A stretch of 64,000 bases of DNA from CAYWVR01 sp964461715. GTDB lineage: Bacteria > Planctomycetota > Phycisphaerae > FEN-1346. How positions within the stretch are numbered: position 1 is the first letter of the stretch; every line of letters begins with the position of its first letter. The position numbers and the translations under genes were made by a program. Below, piece by piece: positions 7,973-16,664 of this stretch. The notes under the pieces are model-generated. The model was not told the origin of the DNA. It saw nothing but the letters and a program-made list of their open reading frames with translations, and did no database searches. The stretch is from positions 1 through 64,000 of the forward strand of contig CAYWVR010000018.1 of NCBI GenBank assembly GCA_964461715.1, given 5' to 3'.

Positions 7973-9967
7973 TCATTCGACCTTGACGGCCCCGAAACGG
8001 CACACCTCGATGCACGTGCCGCACCCCACACAAGCTTCCGGCACGATGTAGTGGGGGCTCTTGGGGGCCCCGTGGATCGCCCCGGTGGGGCATTTCTTCA
8101 CGCAGAGGGTGCATCCCTTGCAGGCCTCGGCGTCGATGGTGTAGGTCAGCAGCTCCGTGCACGCCCCCGCCGGGCACCGCCGCTCGTAGACGTGGGCCTC
8201 GTACTCGTCCCGGAACCACCGGAGCGTCGAGAGAACGGGGTTCGGGGCGGTCTGGCCCAGGCCGCACAGGCTCGTGTCCTTGATGACCTCGGCCAGGCGG
8301 TTCATGTAAAGGATGCCCTTGAACCGCTTCAGGGCCTCGTCGCCCGTCTCGGAGCGACGGCTCCGGGTGATGCGCTGGAGGATTTCGAACATGCGGCGGG
8401 TTCCCTCGCGGCAGGGAATGCACTTGCCGCAGCTCTCGCGCCGGATGAAGTCCATGAAGAACTTCGCCACGTCCACCATGCAGTTGTCCTCGTCCATGAC
8501 GACGAGGCCGCCGGAGCCCATCATGGCCCCGAATTCCCGCAGCGACTCATAATCCACCGCCAGGTCCAGGTGCGCCGCCGGGATGCAACCCCCGCTGGGA
8601 CCCCCGATCTGGACCGCTTTGAAGCCCTTTCCGTTCGGCACGCCGCCGCCCACCGCGAAAATGATGTCGCGGATTTTCGTGCCCATGGCCACCTCGACCA
8701 GGCCCGTCCGGGCCACCTTTCCGGAGAGGGCGAACACCTTCGTGCCCTTGCTTCCCTCGGTCCCCACTGCCGCGAACGCATCCGGCCCGAGGCCGACGAT
8801 GCGCGGCACGTTGGCGAGGGTCTCGACGTTGTTGATGATCGTGGGACGCCCGAAGAGGCCCTGGACCGCCGGGAACGGGGGTCTGGGGCGGGGCATGCCC
8901 CGCTTGCCCTCGATCGAGTGGATCAGGGCCGTCTCCTCGCCGCACACGAACGCCCCGGCCCCCTGCTTGATGACCACGTCCAGGCTGAAGCCGGAATCCA
9001 GGATATTGGGCCCCAGAAGGCCGTAGAGCTTCGCCTGGGCGATGGCCTCCCGGAGGCGGCGGATGGCCAGGGGATACTCGGCCCGGATGTAGACGTACGC
9101 CTTGGTCGCGCCGATGGCGTACGCCGCCAGGGCCATGCCCTCCAGCAGCCGGTGCGGGTCGCCCTCGATGACGGCCCGGTCCATGAAGGCCCCCGGATCG
9201 CCCTCGTCGGCGTTGCAAATGAGGTACTTCTGGTCGGCGGAGGCCTCCAGGGAGAATCGCCACTTGCGGCCCGTGGGAAACCCTCCGCCGCCTCGGCCGC
9301 GCAACCCGCTGGCCTCGACCTTGGCGCAGAGCTCCTCCCGCGTCGTCTCGCGGACCGTCCGGGCGAAGGCCCGGTAGGCCCCGTGGGCCATGGCCTCGTC
9401 GATGTCGCCGGGGTCCACCAGGCCGCAATTCGCCAGCACCCACCGCGTTTGCGGGGCGAAGAAGGGATGCTCATCGAGCCACGGGACGCCGTCCCGGGGC
9501 TCTTGCCCGTCGGCCCGAATCTGCCCCAGGACCCCGTTCTCGGGCACTTGGCCGCCCAAGGCCGCCTCCAGCACCTCCGGCACGCGGTCCGCCTTGACGG
9601 CCGCGAAGCTGACCCGGGTCCGCCCCGGGAGCTGGACGTCGACAATCGGCTCGGCCGTGCACAGGCCTACGCAACCGACCTCCACGACGTCCGCCTCGAC
9701 GCCCGTTTCGTCCAGGTACGCCCGAACAGCGGCCAGGGTCTTGCCCGCCCCGGCCCCCAGGCCACACGTCCCCGTGCCCACGAAGACCGCCGGACGGGTC
9801 AGAATTTCCCGCCGAAGGGCCTTCACGGCCTCCTCTCGGTCCTTTCGGCAGGCCTCCTTCGCGTGGCAGAGCGGTCCCTCGGCGAGGCACTCGATCCGCT
9901 CCGGGCACGGTTTCGCGCGGGTGTGCCGGCAGGCATCGCAACAGGTTTCGTCACTTCGTCGGGCCAT
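7973..9967 (-). CDS. hydB: HydB, flavin/NADH subunit of the hydrogenase
   Basis: NuoF-like 664-residue subunit that binds NAD(H) and FMN. After a Cys-rich N-terminal extension (C9, C10, C13, C21, C27, C34, C40) come a thioredoxin-like [2Fe-2S] domain (C68, C99, C103), the Complex I 51-kDa core with the FMN/NADH glycine loop (GLRGRGGGGFPTGRKW), SLBB, the NADH_4Fe-4S site (ESCGKCIPCREGT) and a C-terminal pair of [4Fe-4S] ferredoxin motifs (CKGCTLC, CVGCGTC). The extra ferredoxin tail distinguishes bifurcating HydB from NuoF. The start overlaps the hydC end by 17 bases, indicating coupling. Confidence 0.93.
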   Translation of the reverse strand: MARRSDETCCDACRHTRAKPCPERIECLAEGPLCHAKEACRKDREEAVKALRREILTRPAVFVGTGTCGLGAGAGKTLAAVRAYLDETGVEADVVEVGCVGLCTAEPIVDVQLPGRTRVSFAAVKADRVPEVLEAALGGQVPENGVLGQIRADGQEPRDGVPWLDEHPFFAPQTRWVLANCGLVDPGDIDEAMAHGAYRAFARTVRETTREELCAKVEASGLRGRGGGGFPTGRKWRFSLEASADQKYLICNADEGDPGAFMDRAVIEGDPHRLLEGMALAAYAIGATKAYVYIRAEYPLAIRRLREAIAQAKLYGLLGPNILDSGFSLDVVIKQGAGAFVCGEETALIHSIEGKRGMPRPRPPFPAVQGLFGRPTIINNVETLANVPRIVGLGPDAFAAVGTEGSKGTKVFALSGKVARTGLVEVAMGTKIRDIIFAVGGGVPNGKGFKAVQIGGPSGGCIPAAHLDLAVDYESLREFGAMMGSGGLVVMDEDNCMVDVAKFFMDFIRRESCGKCIPCREGTRRMFEILQRITRSRRSETGDEALKRFKGILYMNRLAEVIKDTSLCGLGQTAPNPVLSTLRWFRDEYEAHVYERRCPAGACTELLTYTIDAEACKGCTLCVKKCPTGAIHGAPKSPHYIVPEACVGCGTCIEVCRFGAVKVE

Positions 9968-10436
9968 CGCCTTCGGCCTTTCTGCGATACGTGTCCAGGA
10001 TCTCGCCGACGCCCTCCGGGGTCACGCCGGCATGGAATTCGCCCCCCACGGCGATGACGGGGGCCAGTCCGCAGGCCCCGATGCACGCCACCACCTCCAG
10101 GCTGAACAGGCCGTCCCGCGTCGTCCGGCCCGGACCGACGCCCAGAACCTTGACCAGGGCCTCCAGCACCTTGGCGGAGCCCTTGACGTGGCAGGCCGTC
10201 CCGCGGCAGACTTGGACGTGGAACCGTCCAGGCGGGCTGAAGCGGAACTGGTTGTAGAAGGTCGCCACGCCGTAGATCTTCGACGCCGGCAGCCCCAAGT
10301 GCCGCCCGACGGCCCGGATGGCCTCGCGGGAGAGGTACCCGTGCGCCTCCTGGACCTCCTGGAGGATGGGGATGAGGGCGTCCCGCCTGGCCCCCGGATG
10401 CTTCGCGAGGATCGGTTCGGTCTCGGCCACGCTCAC
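9951..10436 (-). CDS. hydC: HydC, NuoE-like [2Fe-2S] subunit of the hydrogenase
   Basis: A 161-residue thioredoxin-like ferredoxin of the Complex I 24-kDa family, with the four [2Fe-2S] ligands C77, C82, C118 and C122 and the N-terminal helical bundle (LIPILQEVQEAHGYLS). It passes electrons between HydB and HydA. The start is GTG at 10436 in a GTGA overlap with the rex stop, preceded by GAGGGAG; there is no upstream ATG in frame. It is the first structural gene after the regulator. Confidence 0.93.
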   Translation of the reverse strand: MSVAETEPILAKHPGARRDALIPILQEVQEAHGYLSREAIRAVGRHLGLPASKIYGVATFYNQFRFSPPGRFHVQVCRGTACHVKGSAKVLEALVKVLGVGPGRTTRDGLFSLEVVACIGACGLAPVIAVGGEFHAGVTPEGVGEILDTYRRKAEGDGPTK

Positions 10437-11071
10437 GTCGTCGCTCCCTCTTTGCCGGCCCCGCGGCGGGCGAAGTAGGCCACTTTCTCCATCGCCGTCG
10501 TCACGTCGAGGTCCTCGACATAGACGCCGGGCGGCACCCGCAGCCGCACGGGCGCGAAGCTCAGAATCCCCCGAATTCCGGCTCGTACGAGGCGATCGGC
10601 AGCATCCCTAGCCGCCCCCGCCGGCACCGCCAGCACGGCCATCCGCACGTCCTCCCGTTCGATCACCTCGGCCATCTCGTCCATCGGGTGACACGGGCAT
10701 CCGTGGATGAGTCGGCCGGTCTTCGCGGGGTCGGTGTCGAACGCCGCCACGAAGGCCAGATTGGGCCTGCGCCCCGTGAAATAGGCCAGAATCGCCTTTC
10801 CCAAGTTGCCCACGCCCACCAGGGCCGCCCCCTCCCCGCCCGGCTCGTCCAGGAACTCCCGCAGGCCCGCCAGGAGCCCCTCGACCTCGTACCCCTTCCG
10901 GGTGGTGCCGTGATAGCCCACGACCATCAGGTCCCGCCGCACCTGGGCCGCCGAGCACCCCGCCAGCCGGGCCAGCTCGTAGCTGTACAGGCTCCGGATG
11001 CCCTCGGCCTTGAGGACGTTGAGCAACCGCCGGTACAGACTGAGCCTCGCGATGACCTTCTCGGAGATCAT
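10433..11071 (-). CDS. rex: Rex, NADH/NAD+-sensing transcriptional repressor
   Basis: A 212-residue Rex: winged-helix N terminus (YSYELARLAGCSAAQVRRDL), linker with the conserved GYEVE, and a Rossmann domain with GVGNLG followed by AFDTDP. Rex family members leave DNA when NADH rises and commonly control fermentative, hydrogenase and respiratory genes. As first gene of the hyd operon it should be autoregulated; a dyad at the predicted transcription start (11315-11349) and an inverted repeat 32 bases before the start codon are candidate targets. The start is an ATG with a GGGAGGGGG ribosome-binding site. Confidence 0.93.
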   Translation of the reverse strand: MISEKVIARLSLYRRLLNVLKAEGIRSLYSYELARLAGCSAAQVRRDLMVVGYHGTTRKGYEVEGLLAGLREFLDEPGGEGAALVGVGNLGKAILAYFTGRRPNLAFVAAFDTDPAKTGRLIHGCPCHPMDEMAEVIEREDVRMAVLAVPAGAARDAADRLVRAGIRGILSFAPVRLRVPPGVYVEDLDVTTAMEKVAYFARRGAGKEGATT

Positions 11072-11102
11072 AGCCCCCTCCCGCCGACCCGCGCGTCTCG
11101 TT

Positions 11103-11114
11103 GTAACCCGTTAC
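11103..11114. promoter_or_regulatory. Inverted repeat in the rex leader, possible Rex site
   Basis: GTAAC-CC-GTTAC is a perfect 5-base inverted repeat in an otherwise G-rich leader, 32 bases before the rex ATG; with flanks it reads TTGTAACCCGTTACCC. The TAAC...GTTA pattern recurs in the dyad at 11326-11338. It loosely resembles the TTGTTAA-N4-TTAACAA form of Rex operators known in Clostridia and Thermotogae. Binding is inferred only. Confidence 0.4.
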
Positions 11115-11314
11115 CCATCAACCGCTTACGCCTCCGTCGATTCCCGCCGGCGCCTCCGTCCTCAGCCCCTGCCGGGCCGCGCCGTCGACCCGGCCACCCC
11201 GCCCCCCCGGACGCCCCGCGTCCCTCGCAAACCCGCCTCGCACCCCCGCGCCGCCGCGCACACCCGCAAATCCTCTTCCCCCGCGGCCCTCGTGACGGGC
11301 CTTGCCGAGAGTGC

Positions 11315-11349
11315 CTGTGATTCTTATAACGCCGTTATTTTCTTCACAG
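11315..11349. promoter_or_regulatory. 35-bp nested dyad at the predicted rex-hyd transcription start
   Basis: On the plus strand: CTGTGA, 5 bases, ATAACG, one base, CGTTAT, 5 bases, TCACAG. Both the outer (6-base) and inner (6-base) arms are perfect and share one centre. The element spans about -4 to +31 relative to the start predicted from the promoter at 11352-11379, the classic position for a repressor. Rex, encoded by the first gene of the transcript, is the obvious candidate; the outer TGTGA...TCACA arms match a Rex-like half site but their spacing is much wider than normal. Confidence 0.5.
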
Positions 11350-11351
11350 CC

Positions 11352-11379
11352 ATAATACGCGCAAGGCCTCACGGGTCAA
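11352..11379 (-). promoter_or_regulatory. Sigma-70-like promoter for the rex-hyd operon
   Basis: On the minus strand TTGACC and TATTAT are separated by 16 bases, each 5/6 to consensus, in an AT-richer pocket of a GC-rich region. The predicted start near 11345 gives a leader of about 275 bases before rex. The leader is very G-rich and contains no convincing ORF. Confidence 0.55.
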
Positions 11380-12058
11380 GCGGAATCTGGGAATCTTTTC
11401 ACGATCTGACGCTTCGTGGCCAAGCCGAGGCCCTTGCCGCGCCCCGCTTTTCGGTATACGTTCGTATCCCAGAGGCTACGTTTGGCGGAATTCGTGAAAC
11501 GTTTTATCCCTAAGCGACACACTTTCTGCGACTTTTCGGGGGGTAGGGGGGGGGTACCGGGGGGGTTTTCGCCCCTTCTTGCCCCCTTTCCGCACGAACT
11601 TGACCCCTTCCGCGCCGCTGCCGCGCGGCTATCGGACCTTCCCGATCGCGGACCGCGAATCTCGCAGCGCGGAGCGACGGGCGACGTGCCCTCGTCCATC
11701 ATGGGCGCCATGGCCGCCGATCCTACAGAATCGCGCGCGGCGCACCCGCTTCGGCCCGCTCGCGGTTCTGGCGCTCGGAGTATGCAGATGCACCCGTGGC
11801 CCTGTCCGCGCGCCTACAGAAACAGGTTGCCATGCGACGATGGGCTTGGGTTGCCGGTGCGCCGGGGTGGGGCATGCGGCCCTGCGAAGGGATGTCTCGC
11901 CGGGGGCCGGTCGATATGCTCAGCGCGTGGATCGGCGCCGGCGGCCCTCGGGGCCCTCGCCCTTCTCCGCCGCGCCCGACGGATCGGCGCGTAACACCAC
12001 CGGCGGCGCCGGGTTGGAAGGGGGAACCCACCCGAACGTCTTGCCGGAGGAACCGCCG
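11380..12058. other. Gene-free region between divergent rex and PA14 genes
   Basis: No protein-like frame is visible here: the open frames are rich in Arg/Pro/Gly and the one that runs into the PA14 gene has no ribosome-binding site. It contains an AT-richer segment with short inverted repeats (ATACG-TT-CGTAT near 11455-11468), a G-run cluster at 11538-11565, and then GC-rich sequence of no evident function. A promoter for the rightward gene is expected but no good pair of hexamers was found. Confidence 0.5.
11538..11565 (+). other. G-run cluster, possible G-quadruplex
   Basis: Three plus-strand runs of 6, 9 and 7 G separated by TA and TACC. The 9-base run can supply two tracts, so four tracts are available. 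The cluster lies in the divergent intergenic region, about 185 bp beyond the -35 of the rex promoter and about 490 bp before the PA14 gene. Four-stranded folding is an inference from the pattern. Confidence 0.4.
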
Positions 12059-14137
12059 ATGAAATCCCGCACCGCCCTCGCCCTCGTTCTCGCCTGCGCG
12101 ACCTCCGCCCTTGCGGACCCGCCGGAGCGGGCGCCCGGCTTGCGCGCGGCCTACTACGCGGGCACGGACTTCGAGGAGCTCTTGGCCGAGCGCATCGACC
12201 GTCGCATCGAGATTCCCGAGCGCGACCATCTCTGGCCCGACGGCCGCGCCGAGGACGTCTCCGTCCGGTGGACCGGATTTCTCACGATCGAGCGCGACGG
12301 CGAGTACCGCTTCCGCGCCGAGGAGGTCGACGACGGTTTCCGCCTCTGGATCGACGACCAGGTCGTCATGCCTCGATGGCTCTACCAAAGCGACCAGGGC
12401 ACCGAGACGGTGCGTCTCGAACGCGGCACGCACCCCATCCGGGCCGAGTTCTTCAACGAGGGGGGCGGCGGGCGGCTGCGGCTCGCGTGGAGCGGCCCCG
12501 GCTTCAAGGACCGGCCCCTCGAAGAGGGCCTCGAAACGCCCCCCTGGAAGGACATGGACCCGCTGCCGGCCGAGACCTTCGCCGACCCCGGGAAACGCGT
12601 GCCGGGCCTGCGGGCCGTCTACTATCGCGGCGAGGACTTCGACGAGCGGGCCGTCGAGCAGATCGAGCCGGCCCTCCGCGTCGACGGCCGCTTTCCTTTC
12701 CGCGACGGTCGATACGAGGAGCTCTCCATCCGATGGATCGGCGCGCTGCGCATCGACCGCGGCGGCGGGTACCGCTTCCGCGTCACGCACGACGACGGCT
12801 GCCGCCTCTGGATCGGCAACCGTCTCGTCGTCGACGGGTGGGAGGGCCACGGCGAGGCCGAGGGACGTGTTCGTCTCGAAAAGGGCTGGCATCCGCTTCG
12901 ATGCGACTATAACCAGGGCAAGGGCGACATGCGCCTCGACCTCGAGTGGGACGGGCCGGGGGTCGAGCGCGGCCCCATCCCGCCCGGTCGTCTCGCCACC
13001 ACGCCGTGGCGCGGCATGGCGGCGGCGAAGCCGATGGTCGTCCTGCTGATGCTCGGCCACTCGAACCTCGGCGGCCGGAGCGAGAAGCCCTTCGACCGCG
13101 TCTCCGGCACATGGATGTACGAGGCGAACGAGCGCCGCTGGCGGCTGCCCACCGACGGCGACCGCGGCGGGGCCGCCGCCCTCCTCCACCATCTTGCCCG
13201 GGCCCGGCCCGACGTCCAGCTCGGCGCGATCAAGGTCGTCCACACCGGCTCGAAGGTCGGCGAGACGTGGCAGCCCGGCCGGCGCGGCTACCAGGAGGCC
13301 CTCGAGGCCGCCCGACGCCTGCCCGGCGGCGCGGTCCTGGGCGGCGTGGTCACGTTCCTCGGCTGGCCCGACGCGGGTGAATCGAAGGGCGACGAGCCCG
13401 AGCGGTTCGAGGAACGCTATCGCCGCCTCGTGCGCGATCTGAGGCGGGACCTGAAGCGGCCGGACCTGGCGTGGATCGCGAGCCGCGTCGAGTTCGGCAA
13501 GTCCGCCATGGAGAGCGACGAGCGCCGCGCCCGCTGGCAGATCGTCTACGACGCCTTCCCGAAGCTCGCGAAGGACCCGGGGCGCCTGGCCGTCGTCGAG
13601 AGCGAGGGCTGCGACCTGATCGATAATCATCACTACAGCTACAAGGGGTACCAGAGGTGGGCCCGCCGCGCCGTCGAGGCCTGCCGCGAGGTGGAACTCC
13701 TCGACCGGGCCCTGGCCCGCGTGACCGACCTTCGGAAGGGGCGCGGCGTGCCGGCGCGGGTCCTGGCGGCCCCGCCGGCGACGGCCTACAACGCCCGGGA
13801 CACCCTCGCCGAGGTCGAGGCCGTCGTCCGCCGCCACTCCCGGGCCCGTGACATCGAGAACCTGGGCACGTACAAGCACGCCCTCGTCGTCACCGAGTAC
13901 GAGGTCCGCAAGGTCATCCGGGGCGAGCTGCCCGGCAAGCGGTTCCTCACCGCCCAGCTCGCGATCCGCGACCGCCGCCTCCAGGCTGCCCACGACTACC
14001 GGCGCGGCGAGGTCCACCGGCTGCGGCTCGGCTCCTGGTCGGCCCAGACCCGGTGGCACGGCGAGGCCCTCGACGACGACATCGTCGACCTCTCCGCCGC
14101 CATGTACTGGGTCCACGACGCGCGGAAGGTGAAGTAG
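12059..14137 (+). CDS. Secreted PA14-PA14-SGNH esterase-like protein
   Basis: A 692-residue exported protein. A signal peptide (MKSRTALALVLACATSALA) is followed by two PA14 domains (about 25-155 and 180-315; both have GLRA-YY openings and a WIG/WID-type strand pattern) and a sialate O-acetylesterase/SGNH-like domain with block I GHSN (Ser335) and a late DNHHYSYKGY motif that can supply Asp/His. A C-terminal 130-residue region has no recognised fold. The start is fixed by GGAGG 9 bases upstream and the signal peptide. PA14 domains usually bind carbohydrate, so deacetylation of a glycan is a reasonable but unproven role. It is convergent with the VWA-like gene. Confidence 0.72.
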   Translation: MKSRTALALVLACATSALADPPERAPGLRAAYYAGTDFEELLAERIDRRIEIPERDHLWPDGRAEDVSVRWTGFLTIERDGEYRFRAEEVDDGFRLWIDDQVVMPRWLYQSDQGTETVRLERGTHPIRAEFFNEGGGGRLRLAWSGPGFKDRPLEEGLETPPWKDMDPLPAETFADPGKRVPGLRAVYYRGEDFDERAVEQIEPALRVDGRFPFRDGRYEELSIRWIGALRIDRGGGYRFRVTHDDGCRLWIGNRLVVDGWEGHGEAEGRVRLEKGWHPLRCDYNQGKGDMRLDLEWDGPGVERGPIPPGRLATTPWRGMAAAKPMVVLLMLGHSNLGGRSEKPFDRVSGTWMYEANERRWRLPTDGDRGGAAALLHHLARARPDVQLGAIKVVHTGSKVGETWQPGRRGYQEALEAARRLPGGAVLGGVVTFLGWPDAGESKGDEPERFEERYRRLVRDLRRDLKRPDLAWIASRVEFGKSAMESDERRARWQIVYDAFPKLAKDPGRLAVVESEGCDLIDNHHYSYKGYQRWARRAVEACREVELLDRALARVTDLRKGRGVPARVLAAPPATAYNARDTLAEVEAVVRRHSRARDIENLGTYKHALVVTEYEVRKVIRGELPGKRFLTAQLAIRDRRLQAAHDYRRGEVHRLRLGSWSAQTRWHGEALDDDIVDLSAAMYWVHDARKVK

Positions 14138-14245
14138 AAGTGGGAGGTCGGAAATGGGAAGCGGGAAGGAGGGACAACAAACCTGACCGGAGCGATGCCG
14201 CGTCCTTCGCCTGCACGTTCCGAGGTCGCCGTTGCGCCTTCGGTT

Positions 14246-16495
14246 TCACTTTCCGCGTCGCACCATCGCCCACTCCCCCGCCATCGCCGCCACCAGCAGC
14301 GCGAGGAAGAGGCGCCCCTCGGCCAGGTGCGCCCGCCTCACCACGGGCTCCGTGATCGGGGCGGCATCGGCGGCAAGCTCCGCGAGCAGGCCGCCCAGCG
14401 CCGGCAGCGTCCGGAACGTGCCCCCCCCTGCCGCGGCGACTCGCGCGAGCGACGCGTGGTCGGCGGTGACCTCGGCGGTCTCGAAATCGTGCTCCGTGAC
14501 AACGAACGCCGCCTCGGCCGTCCGCGCCTCGCCGCACACCGTCGCCCGGGCCGTCAAGGTGTAGGTCCCCGGCAGGCGGGGCCGAAGGACCGCCCGCCCC
14601 GTGCCGGGCTCCCGCGCGAGCGGCGCCGCCTGCCCGTCCGGTCCCGTCCACGTCACCGCCGCCGGCGTCTCGCACGCCGCAACCGTCACCTCGACCGCAG
14701 GCGGCACGTCGCCGCGCAGGGCGTACCGCAGGCGGTCGGTCATGACCCAAAGCTCGCCCTCGGGCGGCCGGTCCCGCCCGGCGAGCCAGAGCGCCAGGTG
14801 CCGCCACAGACGCGCGTGCATCGCGGGCCCCTCCGCCTCGCCCGGCGCGAGGACCCATTGCCACGTCGTGTCCGCCGCCAGCACGGCCGTCCGCCCGGTC
14901 CCGAGTTCGCGCACCGCGAGGAGCGGCGCGCCGGATTCGTCGCGGGCAAGACACGTCGCCCCTGCCATCGGCGGCCCCAGCCGATTCGCCCCGGCCAGGG
15001 GCGGCAGCGTCGACCAATCCGCCGCCGGCCCTGGCGCGTCCGCCACGCCGCAGAGGACGAAGTGCCGCCGACCCTCGACCGTCGCGCTCATGCGGACCGG
15101 CGCTTCAAGGGGCGCGTCCTCGGCCGCCAGCCGCACGGGCAGAAGGAGCGCCAGGGGCGTGCGCTCCCAGCCCCCCGCCCCGAGGGCCGAGAGTCCGCCG
15201 GCCGCCAGGAGGCCCGTCCGGCCCGCCCGCACGCGCGACGCGAGGTGCTCGACCACCTTCGGCGGCAGGGCCCGCGCGGGGAGGTCGCCGAGGACGACCA
15301 CGTCAAACGCGTCCAGCTCCGCAGGCGTCGGGGCGGCCTCGGCGGCGCGCGGGCCGACGAGAATCCGCCGCTCCAGCTCCAGCTCTGCCGCCCCCCCGAG
15401 GGCCCGGGCGATGTACTTCCCCTCCGGCCGGATCGTGCCCTCCAGGTACAGCACCCGCACGCCGCCCGGCTCGACCCGCACGCGAGCCTCGGCCCGGTTG
15501 TTCGCGTCGGTCAGCTCGGCCTCGACCGGGGCGATTTCGACCGCCACCTCGTGAAGCCCCGGCGTTTCGAGGACGGGCTCGAACACGAGCTCCCGCTGCT
15601 CCCGATGCGCCTCGGGCGCGAGCCGCTGCCGCGCGACCTCTCGCCCGTCGACCGTCAGCACGGCCTCGGCCCCCTGTCCCGCACAGCCGAGGGCCGAGGC
15701 GACGACCCGCACGGGCACGCGACTCCCGGCGAAGGCCCGCGGCACGGTTCGCAGGTCGCGAAGCGCCCAGTCCCGCAGCCGCCCGTCCGGGGCCGCGCTC
15801 CCGACGCCCACCGCGTGGACCCGGACCCCGCGTGCCGCCAGCTCGGCCGCCAACGCCTCCGCCGAGGTCGGCCCGTAATGCGTCGCGCGACCGTCGGTGA
15901 CCAGGACGACGTCGGTCAGGCGCGGCCCATCTCCCGTTATGGGCCCCATGGCTTTGGCGCGGCGGTTCTCGGTCCCTGCGGCGTTCTCGGTCATCGCGAG
16001 CAGCCGGGCCAGCGCCCCCTCCAGGTCAGTGCGCTCGTCCTCGGCGGGCGGGGCGAAGGTGCCGATCGTGCGGAGCCGGCCGCCGAACGCCCACGCCCGG
16101 AGGCTCCGCTTCTCGCCAAGGGCGAGGAACTCTCGGCCCGACGCGAGAAACGCCTCGCGCACCGCCTCGGCCCGCGTGAGGGGCCGGCCATCGACGCCGG
16201 CGGCATCGGGCAGCCGGTGGCTTCGGGAGGCATCGACGAGGAAGGCGATCTCGCCCTGGACCTCGCGCCGCCCGTTGCGGAGGATCGCGGGCCGAAGGAG
16301 GATCATCAGCGCCCCGAGGATCACCGCCACCCGAAGGGCCGCCACCGCGATGAGCCGCCCGCGGCTTGCGGTGCCCCGCCGCCGCCACGTCGCCCACGCC
16401 GCCCCCGCCAGCGCCGCCCCGGCCCCGAGCGCCGCCCACCCGAGCGGCGCCATCGGGCGCACCTCGACGATCCCCGCGATCACGTGCTCATTCAC
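14246..16495 (-). CDS. VWA/GATase-like membrane protein
   Basis: A 749-residue protein with two N-terminal membrane helices (about 17-36 and 48-67), a von Willebrand A-like region starting at IAFLVDASRSHR (a degenerate DxSxS metal site: DASRS) with VVLVTDGRATHYG later, an Ig-like stretch, a class-I-glutamine-amidotransferase-like Rossmann region (VLYLEGTIRPEGKYIARAL, FDVVVLGDLPA) and a C-terminal membrane helix (about 726-745). This architecture is common in PVC bacteria beside MoxR/DUF58 genes, but none are next to it here. The start is GTG with GGAGAG 8 bases upstream. Function unknown, probably envelope-associated. Confidence 0.7.
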   Translation of the reverse strand: MNEHVIAGIVEVRPMAPLGWAALGAGAALAGAAWATWRRRGTASRGRLIAVAALRVAVILGALMILLRPAILRNGRREVQGEIAFLVDASRSHRLPDAAGVDGRPLTRAEAVREAFLASGREFLALGEKRSLRAWAFGGRLRTIGTFAPPAEDERTDLEGALARLLAMTENAAGTENRRAKAMGPITGDGPRLTDVVLVTDGRATHYGPTSAEALAAELAARGVRVHAVGVGSAAPDGRLRDWALRDLRTVPRAFAGSRVPVRVVASALGCAGQGAEAVLTVDGREVARQRLAPEAHREQRELVFEPVLETPGLHEVAVEIAPVEAELTDANNRAEARVRVEPGGVRVLYLEGTIRPEGKYIARALGGAAELELERRILVGPRAAEAAPTPAELDAFDVVVLGDLPARALPPKVVEHLASRVRAGRTGLLAAGGLSALGAGGWERTPLALLLPVRLAAEDAPLEAPVRMSATVEGRRHFVLCGVADAPGPAADWSTLPPLAGANRLGPPMAGATCLARDESGAPLLAVRELGTGRTAVLAADTTWQWVLAPGEAEGPAMHARLWRHLALWLAGRDRPPEGELWVMTDRLRYALRGDVPPAVEVTVAACETPAAVTWTGPDGQAAPLAREPGTGRAVLRPRLPGTYTLTARATVCGEARTAEAAFVVTEHDFETAEVTADHASLARVAAAGGGTFRTLPALGGLLAELAADAAPITEPVVRRAHLAEGRLFLALLVAAMAGEWAMVRRGK

Positions 16496-16664
16496 CGCGC
16501 AAACTCTCCACGTGTCCTACCGGTATATCGCCGAGGTCCGGGGCGCGGCTGAAGGGGGAAACGGGAGGTGGGGGCCGGGCGGGGGCCCGGACGGCCCCGG
16601 CCGTGGCGGGCGGCTGACCGCCGGGTGTACAGGGGGCAAGCGATGCGGTTCTGCGCGGGGCGGC

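Noticed and set aside
4628..10057. Long plus-strand frames opposite hydA, hydB and the sensor kinase
   Set aside because: They are shadow frames created by high GC at third positions; compositions are His/Arg/Gly-rich and no family motifs are seen.
11118..11372. An 84-codon Gly/Arg-rich frame in the rex leader
   Set aside because: Low-complexity product of G-rich sequence, no ribosome-binding site, and it would begin before the predicted transcription start.
11579..12058. 160-codon upstream extension of the PA14 gene
   Set aside because: The ATG at 12059 has GGAGG and a signal peptide; the extension has Arg/Pro-rich composition and would bury the signal peptide.
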